54,183 bases of DNA, from positions 1 to 54,183 of the forward strand of contig JAMDAM010000024.1 of the NCBI GenBank assembly GCA_023484805.1. Reading direction: 5' to 3'. Position numbers and translations under genes: made by a program. Below the pieces are notes generated by a model. The model saw nothing but the letters and a program-made list of their open reading frames with translations. It was not told the DNA's origin and did no database searches. Numbering within the stretch: position 1 is the first letter of the stretch; each line of letters starts with the position of its first letter. This DNA comes from Thermoplasmatota archaeon (GTDB taxonomy: Archaea > Thermoplasmatota > Thermoplasmata > Thermoplasmatales > Thermoplasmataceae). Positions 26,420 to 35,027 of this stretch are shown one piece after another.

Positions 26420-26449
26420 GTAATCATTACACCACTATATTTTACATTT
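26420..26449 (-). promoter_or_regulatory. copT promoter with palindromic operator candidate
   Basis: GTAATCATTAC (26420-26430) is a perfect 5-bp inverted repeat around one C. On the minus strand a TATA-like AAAATATAG lies at about 26438-26446, centred 26 nt before the copT ATG. The palindrome sits between TATA and start, where a repressor would block transcription. Confidence 0.45.
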
Positions 26450-26461
26450 TGCAAAGAATCG

Positions 26462-26471
26462 TCTTTAATAG
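26462..26471 (+). promoter_or_regulatory. TATA-like box of the YHS-copA operon
   Basis: TCTTTAATAG, centred about 25 nt before the ATG at 26491; consistent with a leaderless transcript. Confidence 0.4.
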
Positions 26472-26490
26472 TTGACTGCAATCTACAAAC

Positions 26491-26634
26491 ATGGCAAAAA
26501 ATATAGACCCTGTGTGTGGAATGAAGGTATCAGATGCAAGTTTTACCAGTAACTATGCGGGAAAGACCTACTATTTCTGTTGCGAACACTGCAAACAGAC
26601 ATTTGACCAGAATCCAATTAAGTACACCAGGTAA
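26491..26634 (+). CDS. YHS-domain mini-protein, putative metallochaperone
   Basis: A 47-residue protein that consists of one YHS domain: DPVCGMKV with C9, then YYFCCEHC with C30, C31 and C34. YHS domains bind heavy metals. It ends 6 nt before the copper ATPase, whose own N-terminus is a second YHS domain, so the two are surely co-transcribed. It may hand metal to the ATPase in place of the usual CopZ (HMA-type) chaperone. ATG start placed 25 nt after a TATA-like box. Confidence 0.85.
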   Translation: MAKNIDPVCGMKVSDASFTSNYAGKTYYFCCEHCKQTFDQNPIKYTR

Positions 26635-26640
26635 TGCTGA

Positions 26641-28725
26641 ATGCCGACAGATCCAGTATGTGGCATGTACGTACCCGAGGATAGCAGCATCTTTACTGTG
26701 GTAGATGGCGAAAAAGTCTATTTCTGCTCAAAATCCTGCATGCAGGAGTACACATCTCCGGATGAAAGGGAGAAGAGTCTTCGCTACAGGCTTGCGGTTG
26801 CGTGGATTTTTTCCTTACCCATCCTGATCATAACATATCTCTTTCAGTTTGCGTACAGGGATTACGTTCTTCTACTGTTGGCTCTTCCTGTCCAGGTCTA
26901 TTCAGGATACGTTTTCTACCAGGGGGCTTACATGGCCATAAAGTCAAGGTCCGGAAACATGGATCTTCTGATAACCATCGGAACTGTAACAGCATTTGTC
27001 TTCTCCCTGTTCATCACTATTTTCCCCAAGGCGATAATCTCCGCAAGCATCTATTACGACGCTTCAGCATTCATTATCACTCTTATACTGACGGGGAACT
27101 ACGTGGAGAACAGCACGAAAAAGAGGGCAAATAGATCTGCTTCCAGGCTGGTGGACATGATCCCAGCTACGAGCCATTTCATAAATGATTCTGGAGTAGT
27201 AGTGGACAGGAAAACTAGTGAAATCTCTTTGGGAGACAAGATTCTTGTCAAGCCGGGCGAAATGTTTCCCTGCGACGGGAAGATATATGAGGGTGTGACT
27301 GAAGTCGATCAGTCAATACTGACAGGAGAACAGGAGCCCGTGGTTAAGCGGGTTGGCGATGTGGTTTTTTCTGGGACTTCAAACCTTAACGGTTCAGTGA
27401 GGATGGAGGTATCAAAAACGGGAAAGAATACCACTGTTGGCCAGGTATATGACATGATACGGAAAGCATCCACTGGAAGAGCCAAGGTGCAAAAAATCGC
27501 GGACAGATTCTCGGCAATCTTTATACCCATTGTTCTGACTGTAGCCGTGGCTTCGGCTATTTTCTGGGTGATCTTTCTGAGTTACGTCGGCAGCCCCTAT
27601 TCCGTGGAAATAGCTGTACTCTCCTTCGTATCGGTTGTAGTTATTGCCTGCCCATGCGCGATCGGCCTGGCTGGGCCCATAACAATGCTGATTTCGTCAA
27701 GCATATCATCGGAAAATGGAATCGTGGTAAAGAATGCAGGGTCGCTGGATCGGCTGGCGAAAGCAACAAGGGTTGTATTTGACAAGACCGGCACCTTAAC
27801 GGCTTCAGACCCTGAAATATCTTCCATTACAGTGAACAGTGGCATGACAGAAGATGATCTTCTTGCCCTGGGTGCGGCTCTTGAAATGAACTCTAATCAT
27901 CCCGTTGCGAGGGCAATAACCGGTGAGGCTAAGCGCAGGAATTTGATTTTGCATAAATCCACTGAAATCAAGGAAACTCCTGGAACGGGGATAGAGGGGG
28001 TAGTGGACGGGAATAAAATAGGCCTTGTAAGGTCTATGCAACAGTCCGGATCAGCAGTGGACATTCTTGTTAATGGCGTCAAAATGGGCTCAATAGGTCT
28101 GGAATACCCCTTGAGAGAAGGAGCCAAGGAAGCGATTAATCAACTGCAATCCATGGGTCTTTCGGTATCGGTGCTGTCCGGCGACTCAGAGGCAGCGGTA
28201 AAGGGCATTGCCCAGAATCTGGGTCTGAATGACTTTCATTCCGGCATATTTCCTGGACAGAAGGCAGATATTGTAAAGGAATACCAGCAGAAGGGAGATT
28301 ACGTCATTTTTGTGGGAGACGGGATCAATGATACCGTAGCCCTGGAGACTGCTGATGTAGGGATCGCGATGGGGTCTGGTTCGGATATAGCCAGGGATAG
28401 CGGAGACCTGATAATACTGAGCAACGATCTTAACAGCATCCCGAAGGCCATAGTGATTGCAGGGAAAACAATATCGAAGATAAGGCAGAACATTTTCTGG
28501 GCAATAGGCTATAACTCTGCCCTTATACCCGTTGCAGCAGGAATTCTTGTGCCGGCTTTCGGACTGGCGGTCTATTCTGTCCTTCCCATGCTTGCCGCAC
28601 TTGCCATGGGGTTCAGTTCCACCACGGTTGTGACCAACTCAATACTAATGAAGGGCAGAACTGAGAAGATTCTCAGAGATATAAGGAAAACTGGAGTGAA
28701 TATGCCGGTTTCCGGGAGCACCTGA
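26641..28725 (+). CDS. copA: P1B-type copper-transporting ATPase with N-terminal YHS domain
   Basis: 694 residues. A YHS domain at 4-37 (C7, C29, C33) replaces the common HMA domain. The ion-channel motif CPC is at 337-339, the phosphorylated Asp of DKTGT at 381, the HP motif at H420-P421, and the hinge GDGIND at 559-564. Eight membrane helices fit the P1B layout. The CPC motif and the copT neighbour indicate export of Cu+ (or Ag+). The next small gene starts 4 nt after the stop. Confidence 0.93.
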   Translation: MPTDPVCGMYVPEDSSIFTVVDGEKVYFCSKSCMQEYTSPDEREKSLRYRLAVAWIFSLPILIITYLFQFAYRDYVLLLLALPVQVYSGYVFYQGAYMAIKSRSGNMDLLITIGTVTAFVFSLFITIFPKAIISASIYYDASAFIITLILTGNYVENSTKKRANRSASRLVDMIPATSHFINDSGVVVDRKTSEISLGDKILVKPGEMFPCDGKIYEGVTEVDQSILTGEQEPVVKRVGDVVFSGTSNLNGSVRMEVSKTGKNTTVGQVYDMIRKASTGRAKVQKIADRFSAIFIPIVLTVAVASAIFWVIFLSYVGSPYSVEIAVLSFVSVVVIACPCAIGLAGPITMLISSSISSENGIVVKNAGSLDRLAKATRVVFDKTGTLTASDPEISSITVNSGMTEDDLLALGAALEMNSNHPVARAITGEAKRRNLILHKSTEIKETPGTGIEGVVDGNKIGLVRSMQQSGSAVDILVNGVKMGSIGLEYPLREGAKEAINQLQSMGLSVSVLSGDSEAAVKGIAQNLGLNDFHSGIFPGQKADIVKEYQQKGDYVIFVGDGINDTVALETADVGIAMGSGSDIARDSGDLIILSNDLNSIPKAIVIAGKTISKIRQNIFWAIGYNSALIPVAAGILVPAFGLAVYSVLPMLAALAMGFSSTTVVTNSILMKGRTEKILRDIRKTGVNMPVSGST

Positions 28726-28729
28726 GGGA

Positions 28730-29047
28730 ATGGAGATACAGGTTGGCAAGGGTTCGATTACAATTGACGGCTCTCTGCTGGACAGGATTGGAAAAAATTA
28801 TCTTGTGCTGAAACTCATTACTGAAGCTGGGCCCTGTACCGATGCAATGTGCCAGGTCATCATCACCATCCAGGCCACCATTGAAGAGAGCCTGAATCCA
28901 GAATTTATAACTTATCCCGCGGGCGGAGCTTACGTTGCAATGGAACCCGCAGTTTACAGGTCAATTGATCGTGGAAGGCAGGCAGTTTATGTGAAGGAAA
29001 CCAGGCATGCTGGCCTGGTAGTGAAGGGATTCGCTCCCGTACAGTGA
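28730..29047 (+). CDS. Hypothetical protein of the copper operon
   Basis: 105 residues, not recognised. It looks like a small all-beta or alpha/beta soluble protein. C46 and C51 in GPCTDAMCQ form a C-x4-C pair that could bind a metal, and a Tyr/Gly-rich stretch (YPAGGAYVAMEPAVY) follows. The ATG overlaps the end region of copA with only 4 nt between genes, so it is part of the copper operon. A role as a copper-binding or redox partner is inferred from position. Confidence 0.7.
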   Translation: MEIQVGKGSITIDGSLLDRIGKNYLVLKLITEAGPCTDAMCQVIITIQATIEESLNPEFITYPAGGAYVAMEPAVYRSIDRGRQAVYVKETRHAGLVVKGFAPVQ

Positions 29048-29056
29048 AATACGATC

Positions 29057-29482
29057 CTAGATATTTCCCCTGTTAAGAACTGCCCACTGGAAATCGAGTA
29101 TGTGCCTGTATTCCCTTTCTGGAGTCACCGTGATGTTGTTCTTGAAAAACTGCAGTTCCGTTCCACGGTTGTCTGCCAATCCTGAAACATTGAAAGTCAT
29201 GCTAATGACATCCTTTCTCTGGGACATTCCTGGAATTTCGGTAAAGACACCAACCTTGCCATCCGGCATCTTTACTTCTGCATAACCGAATGCTACGCTG
29301 TACACGTGATCTTTTGATTTGTATTCGACGGGGTTGTCCTGGCTCACAGATGCATTATGCCACAGGACGTCTAGGACTTCGGTAGAATTAACCGGGATCT
29401 CGCTTCTAGGGATGTCCATGTCTTCCTTGTTAGCTGCGCCCTTCAGTTTTTGTTCAATTTTCTCAATCTCACCCATTGCCAT
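29057..29482 (-). CDS. Hypothetical protein
   Basis: 141 residues, not recognised. The middle (HVYSVAFGYAEVKMPDGKVG, then KDVISMTFNVSGL) looks like a beta-sheet protein. No signal peptide, metal motif or membrane helix. ATG start at 29482. It converges on the copper operon with a 9-bp gap. Codon use matches the neighbours, so the gene is probably real. Confidence 0.65.
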   Translation of the reverse strand: MAMGEIEKIEQKLKGAANKEDMDIPRSEIPVNSTEVLDVLWHNASVSQDNPVEYKSKDHVYSVAFGYAEVKMPDGKVGVFTEIPGMSQRKDVISMTFNVSGLADNRGTELQFFKNNITVTPEREYRHILDFQWAVLNRGNI

Positions 29483-29594
29483 TTCACTTCCTTATCCTAG
29501 CAGGTCACGGAAAATAATTCCACCCATCCTTGAATACAGCAACCTAATTTAATGATCTCTTTTCCAGCCGCATAGGGTTGATCGTGCTGAAAGC

Positions 29595-29993
29595 CTATCT
29601 GCCCACGGTGGAGGCAGTGTTGACCATTTCCTTGGCTGCCTTTGTATAGCGCATTATTTTCATCATGGGTCCGTCAAGCTTGAATTTTCCTGTCAGGATC
29701 CCCTGGATCGGGTCTATCTGCTTGTCTAGTAACTTTACCCAGTTTGAATATTTTCCGATATACTTGAACTCTGTCTTCGGCAGGTTGTCACCGGAGTCTA
29801 TATATCTTGCTGACCTGCATTTTCCATGGTAAAGGTCAAGATACACATACTCGTCCTTGGGATGAGTATCGTCCTTCTGCACGACAAATAGTATGTCACC
29901 TTCCCAGGTTTTGCCAGCATCCTCGTAGGCCTTGCTTCCATTCAACTTTTCCATATATTCCTTAACCCAGTTTTCGCTGGGAAATTCTGCCAT
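29595..29993 (-). CDS. SCP2-like sterol-carrier/lipid-binding domain protein
   Basis: 132 residues. The C-terminal half carries the SCP2 pattern: DPIQGILTGKFKLDGPMMKI followed by a terminal amphipathic helix (AAKEMVNTAS). Members bind lipids or fatty-acyl chains in a hydrophobic tunnel. It is divergent from the alkyl-DHAP-synthase-like gene, 221 bp apart, which gives a possible link to lipid metabolism. In archaea the ligand is unknown. Confidence 0.75.
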   Translation of the reverse strand: MAEFPSENWVKEYMEKLNGSKAYEDAGKTWEGDILFVVQKDDTHPKDEYVYLDLYHGKCRSARYIDSGDNLPKTEFKYIGKYSNWVKLLDKQIDPIQGILTGKFKLDGPMMKIMRYTKAAKEMVNTASTVGR

Positions 29994-30214
29994 ATTTGTA
30001 AACGCCTAGTTTTTATATAAGGTTTAGCATCAAAAGCAGTGATCCACTTTTGTCCATCTTCCGAAAGAATTCAAGGTTATGCTACCAGGGCGATTCAAGT
30101 CTGGACATGCGAACCATCATGAATTATAGCCAAGGTATGCTTGCCAATATTGGTACCAAATGAACAGAGCCTGAAAAAGCGAAGAAATTTGTATTCGCTA
30201 ACGCTGTTGAATGC

Positions 30215-31723
30215 ATGCCGGGAGTAAGGGTACTGTATGGAAGCAAGGATGGATATGAACTTCAAATCCCAGCAATAAACGAGATAGAATCTATTTTTGG
30301 GATCAAGTGGGCTGAAAAGATCTGGGATGGGCTTGCAAACCCTCCGGAAGTTCCTGGGAACATTGAACTTGGAAAGGAACTGTCTGAGATTGTAGGCAAC
30401 GATAATGTTTTCCTTGACGCTTCCACTCGCCTTAAGCACTCCCTTGGGATGTCATCTCCAGAGATTCTTGGCATCAGGAATGGAAAGTTTCCCGTGATCG
30501 TTGATGCAGTAGTCGCTCCAGGTTATGAGGATATCATTCCACTGCTTGCTTTTCTGGAATCCAGGAAAATGCACGGTATCATATATGGAGGGGGAACAAG
30601 CGTCAATGGATCCCTTCAGTCGCAGAAAGGTGCAGCAACTGTTTCCATATCTACTGAACGGCTCAGGAAGTTCCAGATCTCAGACAGCTATGCAGTAATT
30701 GGTACCGGCTGGAAAGGCATGGAACTTGAGAAAAAGCTCAATTCCTCAGGCTACACCATGGGGCATTTTCCGGAATCCATGGAGGGCTCGACTCTGGGCG
30801 GTTGGATTGCCACAAAGGCTGCTGGGCAGGAATCCAATTATTATGGGTCCATTGAGGATCGGCTGCTCGCAGTCAGGATTATCAGATCAGATGGTGACCT
30901 GGCTGATACCATAAGCCCGCGTGAATCTGCCGGCCTGATGGCAAAGGACATCGCAACGGGTTCAGAAGGGAAGTTTGGCATCATCACGGAAGCCGCAGTA
31001 AAGCTGGACAGCTTGCCGCTGAAGAGATACTACAGATCTTTCATCGTCGAAAATTTTGAGACGGGCATTGCATTTCTGAAAAATATGAAGGCAATCCCAG
31101 CAATATCCAGGTTATCTGATGGGATGGAAACGGAATTCTCTATGAAGAACAGCCGGGACTCGATTGGCCTGAAATATGTGCGCAAAATGGTCAAGATTAG
31201 GAAATTCAGCAATCCCTCCCTACTTATTACGATAGACAACAAACAGGACAGGATCACTAAGCCTCCCGGATCAATCTCGATCGGTTCATCACCCGCAAAG
31301 ATATGGGAAAGGGATCGTTACGATCGCCCGTATCTCGGCAATGAACTCTGGATGCGTGGAATCGTTCCAGATACACTGGAAACGTCAGCAAGATGGGAAA
31401 ACCTGGTCGAGCTTTACCATTCAACCATTTCACTGTTCAAAACATTGCAGGGTGAAAGAAAATTCCACGGCTTTATCATGTCACATATTTCCCACGTTTA
31501 CCCGCAGGGGGCATGCATATATTTTACCTTTGCCATAAAGTCTAATAAGGAACCTGATGATTTGATTGCAATAAGGGATGCAATGCTTAGTAACTTCATC
31601 AGGATGGGGTCACCTGTGACGCATCATCACGGTCCGGGAAATTTGATGCGGAAGTTCGTCGACAGCAGGAAGCTTCAAATGCAATCCCTCCTGGGGGACC
31701 CGGTATTTTCAGAGGTTGGATAA
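30215..31723 (+). CDS. FAD-linked oxidase of the alkyl-DHAP synthase type
   Basis: 502 residues. The PCMH-type FAD domain spans about 90-270, with GIIYGGGTSVNG as the pyrophosphate loop and TMGHFPESMEGSTLGGWIAT plus AAGQESNYYGSIED. These match alkyl-dihydroxyacetonephosphate synthase (AGPS) better than glycolate oxidase. Near the C-terminus HHHGPGNLMRKF gives the active-site His motif. AGPS replaces the acyl chain of acyl-DHAP by a fatty alcohol, forming an ether lipid precursor. The C-terminus is a little shorter than usual. It is 1 nt from glpD. True substrate in an archaeon is uncertain. Confidence 0.78.
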   Translation: MPGVRVLYGSKDGYELQIPAINEIESIFGIKWAEKIWDGLANPPEVPGNIELGKELSEIVGNDNVFLDASTRLKHSLGMSSPEILGIRNGKFPVIVDAVVAPGYEDIIPLLAFLESRKMHGIIYGGGTSVNGSLQSQKGAATVSISTERLRKFQISDSYAVIGTGWKGMELEKKLNSSGYTMGHFPESMEGSTLGGWIATKAAGQESNYYGSIEDRLLAVRIIRSDGDLADTISPRESAGLMAKDIATGSEGKFGIITEAAVKLDSLPLKRYYRSFIVENFETGIAFLKNMKAIPAISRLSDGMETEFSMKNSRDSIGLKYVRKMVKIRKFSNPSLLITIDNKQDRITKPPGSISIGSSPAKIWERDRYDRPYLGNELWMRGIVPDTLETSARWENLVELYHSTISLFKTLQGERKFHGFIMSHISHVYPQGACIYFTFAIKSNKEPDDLIAIRDAMLSNFIRMGSPVTHHHGPGNLMRKFVDSRKLQMQSLLGDPVFSEVG

Positions 31724-31724
31724 A

Positions 31725-33062
31725 ATGAAAGAATTTTCGTTCAGAACAAGGAAAAAAGACATTGGTGAACTTGACGGCAGACATTTCCAGGTCGCGATCA
31801 TAGGGGGCGGCATTACCGGTGCAGGGATTGTGAATATTCTTGCGGAGAACGGGATCAAGACCGTCCTGTTTGAAAGAAATGACTTCGCGGCGGGTACAAG
31901 TTCCGGGTCTTCCAAACTTATACATGGCGGGCTGAGGTATCTGCAGCAGGGCAAACTGAGACTGACACGGGAGCTGCTGAAGGAGAGGGAATACCTCCTG
32001 GAAAACACCGACATTGTTTATAAGCAGGATTTTCGGGTCATAATTGATGACTATTCATGGGGGAAGGGAGAGCTGACCCTTGGCATATTCCTGTACAATA
32101 TACTTGCCGGCCATTTCAGGGTTCAAAGAATGATCAGGGACGACCTAGGGTTACCGGGCGTGAAAGGGTATTTCCCTTATTACGACGGAGTGACCGAGGA
32201 TACCGAGATGGTGATGTACAACATTGCCTATGCACAGCAGAATGGGGCATCGTGCTTCAATTACACTGAAGTCAAGGCCATTTCCCGTACCGATAATGGT
32301 ATCTCCATCCAGTACAATGACAAGGTGGACAACAGAGCGGGAACCGTATCGGCCGATCTCGTGGTGAACTGCGGCGGACCATGGGCGAAGGAAATCAGGG
32401 AACTGTATGACAGGAACAACCCCGGCAAGCTGAGCTTGAGCAAAGGCATCCACATTGTGGTTGATCGAGCGGATCTGAATATAAACTATGCCCTTGTCTT
32501 CAGATCGCACGTTGACGGAAGGCAGCTGTTCATCATACCACGTGAGAAGATCACGCTCATTGGCACAACCGACAAGTTTGTAAAATCTCCTGACGATTTT
32601 TCTATCCCTGACGAAGACGTGGACTACCTGGTAGAAAGTGCAAAGCGCCTCTTCCCAAAGTTGAGCAGGAGCATGGTCGTTTATGCCTTCGCGGGCATAA
32701 GGCCCCTGTTCGGATCGGGTGACGATCCTGGGAAGATATCCAGGGACTTCCACATTGAAAGGGACAGTAGCATGATCGATATTTATGGGGGAAAGCTGAC
32801 CAGCTACAGGGCCATCTCAAGGAAGGTTGCAAAGCTGGTAGCCTCCGAACTCAGGGTAAACATTCGTACCAGGGGGTTGCCTGTGTTAGATTACAGCAGA
32901 CCCAAGGGAGAAGATAGAATCAAGTTTGAAGCAATGTATGAATGCCCGGTGTATCCAGATGACGTAAAGCTCAGGAGAGAGGCAGCACAGATATACAACC
33001 CCAAGGGGCAGGATCAGGTTAGGAAGGAAGCTGAGAGTGTACTGAAATCAATGGAACAGTGA
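31725..33062 (+). CDS. glpD: Glycerol-3-phosphate dehydrogenase (FAD, GlpD type)
   Basis: 445 residues. The Rossmann FAD motif is GGGITGAG at about residues 27-34. The GlpD signature SSGSSKLIHGGLRYLQQGK follows, and GRQLFIIPREKITLIGTTD lies in the substrate domain. It oxidises sn-glycerol 3-phosphate to DHAP at the membrane. The ATG at 31725 was chosen over a TTG at 31716 because it falls 1 nt after the upstream stop and has AGAGGT just before it. The C-terminal domain of bacterial GlpD is short here. The lipid kinase follows after 1 nt. Confidence 0.92.
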   Translation: MKEFSFRTRKKDIGELDGRHFQVAIIGGGITGAGIVNILAENGIKTVLFERNDFAAGTSSGSSKLIHGGLRYLQQGKLRLTRELLKEREYLLENTDIVYKQDFRVIIDDYSWGKGELTLGIFLYNILAGHFRVQRMIRDDLGLPGVKGYFPYYDGVTEDTEMVMYNIAYAQQNGASCFNYTEVKAISRTDNGISIQYNDKVDNRAGTVSADLVVNCGGPWAKEIRELYDRNNPGKLSLSKGIHIVVDRADLNINYALVFRSHVDGRQLFIIPREKITLIGTTDKFVKSPDDFSIPDEDVDYLVESAKRLFPKLSRSMVVYAFAGIRPLFGSGDDPGKISRDFHIERDSSMIDIYGGKLTSYRAISRKVAKLVASELRVNIRTRGLPVLDYSRPKGEDRIKFEAMYECPVYPDDVKLRREAAQIYNPKGQDQVRKEAESVLKSMEQ

Positions 33063-33063
33063 A

Positions 33064-33933
33064 ATGAAAATAGGAGCTATAGTGAATCCCATATCCGGGG
33101 ATGGGTCTGCAGTCAATTTCATTCCGGAAATAGAAAAACAGGCCAATGGTATAAGCGAACTCGTGATTACAAGGAAGGGAGGTGAGGCCATGTCCGCTGC
33201 TGAAAGGTTCTCAAAAAACGGTTTTGATCTTATCATAGTTGCAGGAGGTGACGGTACCCTGAATGAAGCTTCGCAGGGGATAATTGGTACGGAGACTGCA
33301 ATGGTTCCGCTTGTATTCGGCAATGGATCGGATTTCACCAGAAGCGCCGGTAGAATTGAGATGTCCAGATTGTCAGATGCAATTAAGGCAGGCAGGACAA
33401 GGAAGGTTGACACTATAATGGTAGAATATGCAGGCAGTAGAATCCATTTCATCAACATAATGGAACTCGGATTCGGAGCACTTGTGATGAAGCGCTTCAA
33501 CGACAGACGGAAAATCAGAAGAAATACCTCTTTTACCAGACACATATTGGCGGAGGCCACCAGGCTCAAGTCCTTTCCGATAGACATGTCAGGCGATTCA
33601 TTCTCATATTCGGATGACATTGTTGAATGCATAATAGCGAATGGCAGGTATTTTGGAAGGGGATTGCTTGCCTCTCCCGGGTCCAGCATAGATGACGGAA
33701 TCATTGACGTACACATAATTGAAAAGATGGGAAAGGGAGAATTCTTCATGAAGCTTTCCAAAATAAAGGATGGGAGTTATATCCAAGACCGTAAGGTGAA
33801 GAATTACACCGCCGGAAGCATAGAAGTAACTAATCCCGGAATCCCATTCGAGGTTGACGGCGAGTTTTTGGGCTTCAGTCCACTGAGAGCAACAATCAGG
33901 CCACTGTCGCTGAAAATCCTGCAGCTTCCATAG
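33064..33933 (+). CDS. Diacylglycerol-kinase-family lipid kinase
   Basis: 289 residues. DAGK catalytic domain at 1-130: VNPISGDGSA, then IIVAGGDGTLNEA (the nucleotide-binding GGDGT motif) and PLVFGNGSDFTRS. The C-terminal beta domain ends with IPFEVDGEFLG, also typical. Members phosphorylate diacylglycerol, sphingosine or archaeal diether lipids. Being third in a tight operon with the AGPS-like and GlpD genes, it probably phosphorylates a glycerolipid intermediate. Confidence 0.87.
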   Translation: MKIGAIVNPISGDGSAVNFIPEIEKQANGISELVITRKGGEAMSAAERFSKNGFDLIIVAGGDGTLNEASQGIIGTETAMVPLVFGNGSDFTRSAGRIEMSRLSDAIKAGRTRKVDTIMVEYAGSRIHFINIMELGFGALVMKRFNDRRKIRRNTSFTRHILAEATRLKSFPIDMSGDSFSYSDDIVECIIANGRYFGRGLLASPGSSIDDGIIDVHIIEKMGKGEFFMKLSKIKDGSYIQDRKVKNYTAGSIEVTNPGIPFEVDGEFLGFSPLRATIRPLSLKILQLP

Positions 33934-34085
33934 CTGCGAAGTTTATCTGCGACCTGTGGGAGTTTTCTTTAATTAAGTGGGCTCTGTTCGTTCGATTAAG
34001 ACACATTACCGTTGCATTTCAGGACCAGCATTCTTCGGTATGTGGGTAAACCTAATGATATTGGTGCTTACATTTTTAACATGCC

Positions 34086-34589
34086 ATGGGAATTGTTTTA
34101 ATGGCTTGGTTCATTACTTCTCATGAAATGGGAAAGATGGCGCACGGAAACAGGGCTCTGTTTATTGATCGGGATGGCACTATCAACAGGGACTGCCCAT
34201 ACTGTTTTAAGCCGGAAGATTTGGTGCTTTATCCAGATACCCTGAACGTGATGAGAGAATACCAGGAACAGGGTTATCTCATAATCATCATCACAAACCA
34301 ATCAGGTATTGGGAGGAAATATTTTACTGTTGAACAGATGAACAGGTTCAATAACACTATGCTACTGGAATTGCGGAAAAGTGGAGTTCTGGTAAACGCA
34401 ATATATTATTGCCCCCATCTGCCTGAAGATGGATGCAATTGCAGAAAGCCAAAAACGGCAATGATTGAGCTGGCTGCGCAGGATTTCAAGGTCAACCTCA
34501 GCGAATCTTTCGTTATTGGCGACAGGGACGACATGGAAGGTGTCATGGCAAGAAAACTTGGAATTCCTTACCGAATAATCATTCACTGA
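34086..34589 (+). CDS. HAD phosphatase, GmhB type (heptose bisphosphate phosphatase-like)
   Basis: About 150-167 residues. The HAD motif I is FIDRDGTINRD, motif II IIIITNQSG, and the zinc-binding insert CPHLPEDGCNCRKP matches GmhB. Motif IV is VIGDRDDMEG. GmhB removes phosphate from D-glycero-D-manno-heptose 1,7-bisphosphate in nucleotide-heptose synthesis; histidinol-phosphate phosphatases are related. Several ATG codons compete for the start (34086, 34101, 34128); MGKMAHGNRALFIDRDG from 34128 would also be a full domain. A GmhA-like isomerase occurs at 51665, supporting a heptose route. Confidence 0.8.
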   Translation: MGIVLMAWFITSHEMGKMAHGNRALFIDRDGTINRDCPYCFKPEDLVLYPDTLNVMREYQEQGYLIIIITNQSGIGRKYFTVEQMNRFNNTMLLELRKSGVLVNAIYYCPHLPEDGCNCRKPKTAMIELAAQDFKVNLSESFVIGDRDDMEGVMARKLGIPYRIIIH

Positions 34590-35027
34590 CATGTAAACCG
34601 CTTTTCATTGCCATAAAGCCCCAGGATTTAACTTTAGTCGGTACCATATATTGTTGTAAAGTCGCGCAGAATCTAGCTGGAGACAAAAAACTTCTCCCTG
34701 TACAACAGCCATATTCATTATCCGTCCCACATTTAACAGGTCTTATCGAATCTTATATTTATTTGGTTCTTAGCAACAAAACAATACCACTGCCTTGCTA
34801 TTACACTGATTTAATATCCAGACACTAATTACACACAGGCGACCTTCAAGATTTGACAATATATGTAAAATATCGAATACATGTACCTATATCATGAAGG
34901 GGGCCTATGAAAGTGTACTTCATTTAATAGGTTATGTCTTAATATTACAATTTATTTAATCATTCGTACTACAATATTTTCTGTAACATATATGCAGTTG
35001 GCATCCTTAATTATTCAAGGTGAAAAC
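34590..35027. other. A/T-rich intergenic region
   Basis: About 440 bp with no convincing gene. Base composition is clearly lower in GC than the neighbours. It carries several TATA-like stretches before the secreted-protein gene, such as TTTATTTAAT near 34950-34960. No tRNA or repeat seen. Confidence 0.5.

Noticed and set aside
30095-30214. Possible transposase remnant (minus strand, FGTNIGKHTLAIIHDG)
   Set aside because: Slightly like an IS110-type N-terminus, but too short and without ends, partner domain or repeats to support a mobile-element call.
32151-32753. 200-codon frame opposite glpD
   Set aside because: Antisense shadow; glpD motifs are intact on the other strand.
33048-33761. 237-codon frame opposite the lipid kinase
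   Set aside because: It mirrors the kinase gene, whose GGDGT and DGEFLG motifs are clear; the antisense product has no recognisable features.
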